Part shown: piece by piece, positions 46,501 through 53,447 of the stretch | Layout of the letters: every line of letters starts with the position of its first letter | How positions within the stretch are numbered: the first letter of the stretch is position 1 | Source of the DNA: Nostoc foliaceum FACHB-393 | Lineage (GTDB): Bacteria; Cyanobacteriota; Cyanobacteriia; Cyanobacteriales; Nostocaceae | Assembly (NCBI RefSeq): GCF_014698505.1 | Contig: NZ_JACJTD010000025.1 | Location: 49,320 to 113,319, forward strand | Direction of reading: 5' to 3' | Length of the DNA: 64,000 nt | Made by a program: the position numbers and the translations under genes | Notes under the pieces: model-generated | Databases searched by the model: none | Seen by the model: only the letters and a program-made list of their open reading frames with translations | Told to the model about the DNA's origin: nothing

Positions 46501-48887
46501 CCATCCCAAATCGAAAAGGAACGCGCCCCAAATGCTTCGATGCGATCGAAATCTCCGTCCCCATCGATATCACCGGTGGCGTTGGTTAGTTGCAACCGTC
46601 CCAGATTGGCATTATTTTTTAGGGTTGCAGCATTAGGAAAAATGGTTGGGTCTAAGATATATCCGGCTGCGCCAACCCGGATTTCTTCGCTAAAACCAGT
46701 GTAATCGCGGGAATCTCCTTCGTTGGCGGTGATGTAGTAGGTTTGTCCGTTGGCGGTGAAGCTAGCGATCGCATCGGGTTGATATAACCCAAATACTGGC
46801 CAATTCTGAATATTGATTTTACCAGTACTGCTGGTTAGGTCGCGATCGCTAACATCTAATCCATTACCTGGGAGACTGTGATTTTTAACACCGAGGGGCA
46901 AAATGCTGGTGATGGTGGCGCTGGCAATATCCAGAATAGCGATCGCATTGTTTTCTTGGAGGGTAATATGCGCGGTTTGACCGTCTGAAGATACAGCAAT
47001 GTACTCTGGTTCTAGGTCTTGTGCCACCGTCGAGCCGGGCCCAGTAATCCGCACGCCTGCGGCTTTGAGTGTGGCAATCTGACTATTGAAGCTGGTAAAT
47101 GAGGCTTGGGCAACGGTTGCATTAGCCACGCCACCGGAAATATCAATAATGCTAACTGAACCTTCAGGATCTACCGAATTTGCTTGCCCGTAGCTATTGG
47201 GTTCTCCTTCATTTGCTACTAATACCTTCGTGCCATCGGGCGTAAAGGTCAGCATATCTGGTAATGCACCCACTGCAACCGAGTTCAAGAAGCTGCCACT
47301 GGCAGCATTGTAGAAACTCACCTGTCCTGTCTGTTGGGCGTTTGTGGTGGTGTTTTGAATGGCGTAGGCGACTGCAACAATCCCATTTTTGACCGCAACG
47401 CTGTTGGGAATAGCTTGTGTGCCTGCGGGAGGCGTAAATCCTGTTGTTAAAGAACTAGCCGAGGTCAACGCACCTGTATTGCTGACATTATAAATTTCAA
47501 CTATGCTGCCAGCTACAATAAATAGGCGATCGCTTCCAGAATCAAAGGCGGATATTTCGGCACCATTTGTACTGGTGAAGTCGCCAACTTTCTGCAAAAA
47601 GCTTGAGTTGTTGTTGGTAATCGTAATATTTTGCGAAGTGGTACTGCCCAGAATAATGCCTGCGGAGGGTGTAGCAATGGTCAATATTGCAGTTTCTGTC
47701 GCTTCTGCCATCGCATCATCGGCAATGATAAAGGTGACAGAACCTGTGGTTTCTCCACTCGGAATGGTGATGATATTATTGGTCAGGTAGAAATCCCCGG
47801 CGGTGATACCTGTTCCCGAAACCCCTAAGCTAACGGTCTGATTGCCAGATACGGCACTGGATGCAGTAGCAGTAACGGTGATAGCTGTTGTGTTTGCTTC
47901 CAAGCCAGCAGTAGCGCTGAGGGATAAGTTGACAATTGGAAACGCAGCAACTTCATTATCTGTTACCGTGATGCCAACAGTACCGTCAGTAAAACCTGTG
48001 GCTGAAGCAGTTATCGTTACTGACTGAGAGCCATCAAAAATTAAATCGTCTTCAGCATTAATAGAAAAGGTTGCAGTCGGACTATTGCCAGTGAAGGTGA
48101 CAGTTGTGGGTACTGTTGCCTCAGTTGTATCATTACTGCTTAAATTTACTACCAAATCTGATCCAGAGGTGTCTAAGCGAGTCACCGTGGCTGTAGCAGC
48201 GTTTGCACCAGCATTTTCAGCAAATGAGTTAGGAGTAATACTTAGAGACAAAGCTGGTGCGGTAGAACGTAAACTATTGATATAAGTGGTATTAGCGCCG
48301 CCATTGGACAGACCAGGTGTGGTTGAAGCAAATGCAATTCCTGTTGTCCAGTTAGTAGTAGTAGTTGCGCCAGCAAGGTTTGAGTTTAATGTATAGCCTG
48401 TGTTATTTGTACTGGAGCCAAAATCGATATTTGCTGCACTCGTAAATGCTCCTGATGCAGTCCCAATATCTACAGCAAATCCATCTGCTGAAATAGTGGC
48501 ACCAGTATTTGAGGTATCAACCCAAACAATATCATCAGCAGCAATATCTCCATTATTTCCACTGTTGGCGTTAGGTAGAAAGGAACCACCAGCGTTGAGA
48601 GCTATATTCCAGTCGCCACCTAATGGGTTATAGGATGTGTTCTGAGTAATACCTGTAGTTCCACCAACTGTGATGAGAGTTCCAGCCTTGAAGGTGGAGG
48701 CTATGGAACTAACATTTGTAAATTTATAACCAGAAAATTTAGCGGCTTTGGTGGCTGTTGAGTCTCCAAAAAAGAAAGACTCAAGCTGTGTAGCAGTCAA
48801 GTCTTCAACAAGCAAAAACTCGATGAATTCGTCAGTTGTGGTCAAGTTTCCACCACGATAAAATTCATTAATGATAATCTTGGGCAT
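43530..48887 (-). CDS. Giant secreted multidomain EEP nuclease/phosphatase with RTX repeats
   Basis: 1785 residues. Order: lamin-tail-like N-terminus (1-205); two Calx-beta-like domains (about 210-320 and 320-430); a choice-of-anchor-I beta-propeller-like region (430-930); an OB-like segment of extracellular nucleases (about 935-1190); an endonuclease/exonuclease/phosphatase domain (about 1194-1490); a cadherin/He-PIG-like Ig domain (about 1495-1590); and calcium-binding RTX repeats (about 1596-1700; GKGNDYLDG, GDDGNDTLLGG). EEP catalytic motifs are intact: FNVEN, TIEEIQD, GNHFNSKGG, GDLNDFEF, LDHVLVS, SDHDPS. There is no N-terminal signal peptide. With C-terminal RTX repeats this indicates type I secretion (inference). 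It is probably an extracellular nuclease or phosphoesterase for nutrient scavenging; the substrate is unknown. It stands alone. Confidence 0.88.
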   Translation of the reverse strand: MPKIIINEFYRGGNLTTTDEFIEFLLVEDLTATQLESFFFGDSTATKAAKFSGYKFTNVSSIASTFKAGTLITVGGTTGITQNTSYNPLGGDWNIALNAGGSFLPNANSGNNGDIAADDIVWVDTSNTGATISADGFAVDIGTASGAFTSAANIDFGSSTNNTGYTLNSNLAGATTTTNWTTGIAFASTTPGLSNGGANTTYINSLRSTAPALSLSITPNSFAENAGANAATATVTRLDTSGSDLVVNLSSNDTTEATVPTTVTFTGNSPTATFSINAEDDLIFDGSQSVTITASATGFTDGTVGITVTDNEVAAFPIVNLSLSATAGLEANTTAITVTATASSAVSGNQTVSLGVSGTGITAGDFYLTNNIITIPSGETTGSVTFIIADDAMAEATETAILTIATPSAGIILGSTTSQNITITNNNSSFLQKVGDFTSTNGAEISAFDSGSDRLFIVAGSIVEIYNVSNTGALTSASSLTTGFTPPAGTQAIPNSVAVKNGIVAVAYAIQNTTTNAQQTGQVSFYNAASGSFLNSVAVGALPDMLTFTPDGTKVLVANEGEPNSYGQANSVDPEGSVSIIDISGGVANATVAQASFTSFNSQIATLKAAGVRITGPGSTVAQDLEPEYIAVSSDGQTAHITLQENNAIAILDIASATITSILPLGVKNHSLPGNGLDVSDRDLTSSTGKINIQNWPVFGLYQPDAIASFTANGQTYYITANEGDSRDYTGFSEEIRVGAAGYILDPTIFPNAATLKNNANLGRLQLTNATGDIDGDGDFDRIEAFGARSFSIWDGSGNQIFDSGDQFEQITATKVPTLFNSDGTVASFDTRSDNKGPEPEGVVTGVINNRTYAFIGLERTGDVIVYEVTNPNKPTFVQYINTPEDIAIEGLTFVSAADSPTGKPLLVTTNEVSKTVAVFEVTPSVRISDIQGTGHISSFRNQTVSNVAGIVTARASNGFYLQDPTPDSDERTSEGIFVFTSSAPSVSVGDSVLVSGTVTEFRPGGDANNLTKTQITTPTIVTVSSGNALPSATILGNGGRTIPTTVIDNDTTGNIETGTTTFDPVQDGIDFYESLEGMVVQVNNPLATSPTNSFGEIWVLADNGANATGRTARGGILVSSNDFNPERIQIDDTLFTSGRSPDVNVGATLGTITGVVDYSFNNYEVLPTSVTVTSNSLSKEVTNLTATTNQLTVATFNVENLDPGDGATKFNNLASRIVNNLQSPDILTIEEIQDNNGATNNGVVDASTTYQTLIEAIAAAGGPTYEYRQINPVNNQDGGEPGGNIRQGFLFNPDRVQFVDTPGGGSLTNTIVTDVNGVPTLSASPGRLDPANSAFTSSRKPLVGEFTFNGQTVYVIGNHFNSKGGDQPLYGPNQPPTLTSETQRQQQATVVKNFVESILAIDPNANVAVVGDLNDFEFSNPVSILESAGLTSLIETLPENERYTYNFQGNAQTLDHVLVSNNLLNKLDGYDVVHINSEFFDQDSDHDPSVARFNLPANNAPTVVQPLDDQIISTNKSFSFNVSNKFADIDQADTLSYSATGLPIGSSIVTNTGLISGTISQIGIFAVTVTASDGKGGNVSDTFDLTVANNKATSGDDIIFTSQLTGLNRYIVNALAGSDRVIGSDANEAIDGGKGNDYLDGKGSTDLLLGDDGNDTLLGGTGSDIISGGDGNDLLIGWGDSTNEIDLLNGDKGADTYVLGDATSVFYTSSQNRDYANIVNFQADDKIQIKGLANNYSLGSASAVSINRSAVGIFTNNGTELIAVVENGLNRNTNLATDTRFVFV

Positions 48888-49829
48888 AAAAATCTCTTCG
48901 TTTAATTGTGTGAATCGAGTTAAACTTTTAGAGCAAAAGTTCGTATATTCAAATACGAATACACTCAGTGTTTATATTTAATTAAGATCAACTTTTTGGC
49001 TTGTTTAATTTCCAAATTCGCAGGTTCAGCAATGGTTGAAGAACTACCTGAAAATTTGGTAATCAAGAATAATCACTTGCTGTAATAAAATGCATCAAAA
49101 TGTGGTTTTCATACAGATAAAATCATTTACACATTCAAGATACTGAGAGTCAAATAGGTGTTTTAGACTCATTGGTGGCGCGATCGCCTCCCATAGCCAC
49201 AAAAGAATGGATGCAAAAACTTACTTCAAAGTTTGGGCGATCGCAATATCCGTAAGGAAAAACTTGGGCATCTATTCAAAAAACAGCTACATACCTTACT
49301 AGTATTAATTCGTATTCAGCAACCTCAAACTATCCCAGTAACGTTAAGAAACCGCTATCAATAGGTTAAAAAAACAAATATGTTGATACTGAGTTGCGCT
49401 CAGATTTAGACTCACAAGTTCAAAAAGTCAGCAGATGAGAGGTCAAAAGAGGCAGGGGAGCAGGGGGCAGGGAGCAAGGGGGAAAACTGAGACGGAAGCG
49501 ACTACTCTGCCCCAGTAAGATCGCCCTTTATGGCGGGGCTTCATACCCATGTTCCGCTCCACGGCAACTCTTGGAGACGCTGCGCGAACGGGGCAGGGCT
49601 TGCTCCCCCTGCTGCCTGCACCCTGCCCCGGAGCTTCTTGGTGATTTTTTGGCTAGCGATCGCCAGTTGTTATTTTTTGGTCAGGTCAGGGAACTCTATT
49701 AATACGGTTCAGTAATTCGCGCAGCCTTGACCAGAGAAAGGCTTCCCGTAGGGTAGCCACTGGCATTGGTTGTTGTGGGTTTATTTGAACTGTGTTGTAA
49801 GGATAATTTGGAGTTTTGAGGATCGGCTG
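48888..49829. other. Repeat-rich intergenic region
   Basis: No gene recognised. It holds several HIP1-like sites (49180-49250), a G-rich short-repeat tract at about 49450-49490 (ggcaggggagcagggggcag), and two dispersed repeat fragments (about 49561-49600, ggcaactcttggagacgctg; about 49740-49760, ggcttcccgtagggtagcca). A reading frame at 49530-49715 is made of these repeats and was rejected. Confidence 0.65.
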
Positions 49830-51140
49830 ATGGATAAATCAATTATTCAGTTGGTTGACGAATTACCGACTGACAATATCACTGTCAAAGTTTTAAATGC
49901 TCTTGATTATGTAGCGCCAGGTGAGTGGAGCAATTTGACGGGGTTTGAGAATAATATTCGCAGCATTACAGGAGTTACCGATGCTAAGGTAATCCAGAAA
50001 ATCCGCGATCGCGCCGTTGTTCTATACGAAGATCCTCAACAAGGCTACCAGTTTGCAGTCAAACTTTATCAAACAATTGATAAGGCAGACACAGCTATGG
50101 CAACGGCGGCTTTAGCGAATAAAATTAGTGAGAAAATCGGCTTTCTGTCTTTTTTAGGCAACATTACTCCCAAAGCTGACGTAACCCAATCCATTGACTT
50201 AGTACTAAAAATCGCCGTCGAAATCATCGCCTTTTGCAAACTAAATGGCATTCCTCAACCGAATCCCCAAGAGTTTGCTAATTCCCTTGCTAACAACTAT
50301 CAAAATGCATCCTTAATGCGGATGATAGCTCTAGTTTGTATAGACGGAATTCTGCCCTTAGGCCCCGACTTTCTCAGCAAGATTCAGGGAGTTATTAGTG
50401 GCACTGATGCCGGCGCAATAACTCAAAATCCGGTTTTCTTAGCCATCAATAACTTTCTACCAGGTAGTAACCCCTCTGATAAAGTTGGTTTTATTAGTCA
50501 AGGTTTCAACTCGGTGCAAGGTTGGATGAATAACTTAGTATCCAAAACAGGCATAACCCCGCAATCAATTTCTAGTCATTTAGGTAATTTTATTCAGATT
50601 GCTGATGATAATTTAGATTTTGTCGCAGCATTCTTAGACCAAACTACCAATTATTACGAACATACAGGAATTCAAACTGTCGTTCGCAGTTTAATTTTGC
50701 AAGCCTATGCTTTAGTAAAAGAAGAAATTAAACAAGAGCAACAAAAGCCTATTCAAGATGTTTCGTCAGCTTCTGCTGTCAAGTCAGATAAAAATCAGTA
50801 TGAAGTCAGCAAAACAGTAGAAGTCTGGGATGGTGAGGAAGAAGATTGGTATCAGGGAACAATTGAGAAAATCCAAGATGACCAATTCTTTATTCATTAC
50901 CTTGGTTACGGTTCATCTTATGACGAGTGGGTGGGCGAAGATGACATTCGGACTCGCGATCTTCGCTCCACAGATGACAATGGATATGCAGTGGGGCAAA
51001 AAGTAAAATGTTGGGATGATGACCAAGAGGCTTGGTATTCTGCAACGATTGAGCAAATCCAAAATCAGCAATACTTTGTTCACTACATTGGTTATGATTC
51101 ATCCTATGATGAGTGGGTTGATAGCGACGAGATTTCCTAA
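49830..51140 (+). CDS. Unknown helical protein with two C-terminal Tudor-knot/chromo-like repeats
   Basis: 436 residues from the ATG at 49830, chosen because GAGGAT lies just upstream; a longer in-frame start at 49770 adds 20 unconvincing residues. Residues 1-310 look all-helical and match no family I can name. After a Gln/Ser/Lys linker come two copies of a 45-residue domain (about 330-375 and 392-436), each of the form V-x-V/C-W-D-x5-WY, then FIHYLGYGSSYDEWV or FVHYIGYDSSYDEWV. This pattern is that of the Tudor-knot/MBT-chromo-like barrel, a small binding module common in eukaryotic chromatin proteins and occasionally found in cyanobacteria. No signal peptide or membrane segment. Function unknown. 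Confidence 0.78.
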   Translation: MDKSIIQLVDELPTDNITVKVLNALDYVAPGEWSNLTGFENNIRSITGVTDAKVIQKIRDRAVVLYEDPQQGYQFAVKLYQTIDKADTAMATAALANKISEKIGFLSFLGNITPKADVTQSIDLVLKIAVEIIAFCKLNGIPQPNPQEFANSLANNYQNASLMRMIALVCIDGILPLGPDFLSKIQGVISGTDAGAITQNPVFLAINNFLPGSNPSDKVGFISQGFNSVQGWMNNLVSKTGITPQSISSHLGNFIQIADDNLDFVAAFLDQTTNYYEHTGIQTVVRSLILQAYALVKEEIKQEQQKPIQDVSSASAVKSDKNQYEVSKTVEVWDGEEEDWYQGTIEKIQDDQFFIHYLGYGSSYDEWVGEDDIRTRDLRSTDDNGYAVGQKVKCWDDDQEAWYSATIEQIQNQQYFVHYIGYDSSYDEWVDSDEIS

Positions 51141-51359
51141 TTCCTGAATTAGCATGGGGCCGGCGAGAGCAATATCTCCGATGAGTTATTCAGTGTCCCG
51201 CCCTGTGCTGGCATACAGTACTTTTAAAACCGACCAGTGGAGGTTTTTGTAGCATTAGGAAACAAACCCTTTTTAATTACGAATTATTTTGACACTTGCG
51301 CTACGATATCCCCTATTGCCTTCGTGCAATTTAGGTGAGGAGTAGCGCAGGTCAAACAC

Positions 51360-52478
51360 ATGACAGAAGAATTCAATACACAGGGCGCAGAGAATCTGGT
51401 TGCGATCGCTGATCAATTCGCTGGGGTGGGGAAGGTTACAGGTGTTAAAGCTTTTGGAAGTGGTAATATCAATGACACCTTTTTAGTGACTCTAGATTTT
51501 TCAAAAGAACAACACTTTATCCTGCAACGCATCAATACGCAGGTATTTCGGCAGCCACAACTGATTATGCAGAATATGCGTACCTTCACTGAGCATGTTC
51601 GCAAACGGTTACAGCACATCTCCCTGAATCGTCGCTGGGAAGTGCCACGCGTACTATTAACCAAGGATGCCCAAGACCACTGGAGGGATGCAGACGGCTC
51701 CTTCTGGCGAGCGATAAGCTTTATTGAAGGCTCACAGTCTTTTGATACTATGCGCGATCGCTCACACGCGCCAGAAATCGGTTATGCCTTGGGGATGTTC
51801 CACAATCTAATTAGCGATTTGCCACCAGAAGAACTCGCCGACACCCTTCAAGGGTTCCATATTACACCGCTTTATCTCCAGCATTACGAGGAAGTGTTGG
51901 CGAAAACTAGTGTGCGTCAATCTTCGGAAGTCAATTATTGCTTACAGTTTGTTAGCGATCGCCAAAGTTTTGCACATATCCTAGAAAATGCCAAATCTGA
52001 AGGCAAGCTACCCCTGCGTCTGATGCACGGCGATCCAAAAATCAATAATGTCATGTTTGACACTGTTACCCAGCAAGCCGTCAGCGTCATAGACCTGGAC
52101 ACCGTTAAACCCGGTCTGGTACATTACGACATTGGTGATTGCCTGCGATCGGGTTGCAATCCAGCTGGAGAAGAAACCGAGAATAAGGAAAGTATTTATT
52201 TCGATACTGATCTGTGTCAGGGAATCCTAAAAGGTTATCTCTCCGTGGCAAAGGCATTTCTTACAGAAAATGACTATGCATATATATACGATGCAATTCG
52301 GCTAATTTCTTTTGAATTAGGATTGAGATTCTTTGCTGATTATTTAGCAGGGAATATCTACTTCAAAGTTAAACACCCAGAACATAACTTGGCAAGAGCG
52401 ATCGTCCAGTTTAAGCTTACTGAAAGTATTGAATCCCAAGAAATGCAGATTCGTAACATTATCAAAGATATGAAATGA
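51360..52478 (+). CDS. APH-fold phosphotransferase (N-acetylhexosamine kinase-like)
   Basis: 372 residues. Protein-kinase-like small-molecule kinase. The nucleotide-loop region reads GSGNINDTFLV (about 38-48). The catalytic loop is LMHGDPKINNVMFD (about 222-235), with Asp in HGD and the metal-binding Asn. The DFG-equivalent is VIDLDTV. The GNINDT start and HGDPKINN loop are those of the NahK-like branch that phosphorylates sugars at C1, so a sugar or amino sugar is the likeliest substrate (inference). Its stop overlaps the following DOMON-like gene by ATGA, so the two are coupled. Confidence 0.8.
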   Translation: MTEEFNTQGAENLVAIADQFAGVGKVTGVKAFGSGNINDTFLVTLDFSKEQHFILQRINTQVFRQPQLIMQNMRTFTEHVRKRLQHISLNRRWEVPRVLLTKDAQDHWRDADGSFWRAISFIEGSQSFDTMRDRSHAPEIGYALGMFHNLISDLPPEELADTLQGFHITPLYLQHYEEVLAKTSVRQSSEVNYCLQFVSDRQSFAHILENAKSEGKLPLRLMHGDPKINNVMFDTVTQQAVSVIDLDTVKPGLVHYDIGDCLRSGCNPAGEETENKESIYFDTDLCQGILKGYLSVAKAFLTENDYAYIYDAIRLISFELGLRFFADYLAGNIYFKVKHPEHNLARAIVQFKLTESIESQEMQIRNIIKDMK

Positions 52479-53023
52479 ATAACCAGACATTTTCCCTGCA
52501 ACCTTTCCCTTCTAATCAGTCTCTGCCTAATTTGAAAATTGCAGGTAATATCGCTAGAAATTCTAATCAACTTGCCATCTGTTATATGCTTGGAGGTGAC
52601 ATCAAAGAAATTGCGTTACCAAGGCTCACTCCACCATCAAATACGCCATCACGCGAGCATGAATTGTGGAAAGATACCTGCTTTGAGTTCTTCCTTGGCA
52701 TCAGAAATTCTCAACGATATTGGGAATTCAACCTCTCCCCAGGTGGGCACTGGAATGTCTACCGCTTTGATGGCTACCGTCAAGGTATGCAAGAGGAAAC
52801 AGCCTTTGAAAAGCTACCGTTTAATGTTCATAATCAAGGAGACGGTTTAGCACTTGCCTTGGATGTAGATTTGGATAAAATTATCTCGGCAGAACAAGCT
52901 ATTGAAGTTGCCATTACTACAGTTCTTAAACACAGAAATGCCTCGATGAGTTACTGGGCATTAACTCATCGAGGCGGGGAGGCTGACTTTCATTTACGAA
53001 GCAGTTTTATCATTGAGTTGTGA
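52475..53023 (+). CDS. DOMON-like domain protein
   Basis: 182 residues. It matches the cyanobacterial DOMON-like family, a beta-sandwich related to CBM9-type carbohydrate or haem-binding modules. Typical elements: ELWKDTCFEFFLG (about 63-76), the WEFNLSPGGHWNVYRFDGYR stretch (about 82-101) and a C-terminal ALTHRGGEADFHLRSSF. There is no signal peptide, so it seems cytoplasmic. It is translationally coupled to the APH-type kinase, suggesting they act on the same sugar-like ligand (inference). Confidence 0.8.
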   Translation: MNNQTFSLQPFPSNQSLPNLKIAGNIARNSNQLAICYMLGGDIKEIALPRLTPPSNTPSREHELWKDTCFEFFLGIRNSQRYWEFNLSPGGHWNVYRFDGYRQGMQEETAFEKLPFNVHNQGDGLALALDVDLDKIISAEQAIEVAITTVLKHRNASMSYWALTHRGGEADFHLRSSFIIEL

Positions 53024-53059
53024 TACCATTTCACTTTAATAATGATACAAATACACTGG

Positions 53060-53133
53060 TAAGGGCATGGCATTGCCATGCCCCTACACCTAGCGATATA
53101 ATGTTGTACCGCATCTGAGTGGGAATCGCTATA
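53060..53133. mobile_element. MITE-like element, copy 3 (5' end eroded)
   Basis: Shares ggcatggcattgccatgccc, the block ctacacctagcgatataatg, and the end gtgggaatcgctata with copy 4. The left terminal repeat is not recognisable. Confidence 0.8.
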
Positions 53134-53312
53134 ATAAGTTCTTAGGAATTATCTAGATACAGCTTTGATAGCTAACCTATAAACAAAAATTATATTAATA
53201 AGTAAAAATAATAGTTCTCTCTTCCTGTAACTATCCACCTTTATTGTGTCTCTTGGCTTAAATTAAAGTTATCCTCTGAGAGAAAAGTGAGAGAAAATTT
53301 GGATATCTGGAG

Positions 53313-53385
<73 letters not shown>

Positions 53386-53447
53386 ACACGAATAACTATC
53401 ATAGCAGACTTCTGACAATTTAGCTAGTGCCGCGCCCAAAAAACGAA

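Noticed and set aside
43800..48700. Plus-strand frames opposite the giant RTX gene and similar frames opposite the NRPS genes
   Set aside because: They are antisense shadows of long, repetitive, well-supported genes and show no domain features.
49530..49715. 61-codon plus-strand frame before the Tudor-knot gene
   Set aside because: It is composed of dispersed repeat fragments (ggcaactcttggagacgctg and GC-rich short repeats), has no ribosome site and no protein-like pattern.
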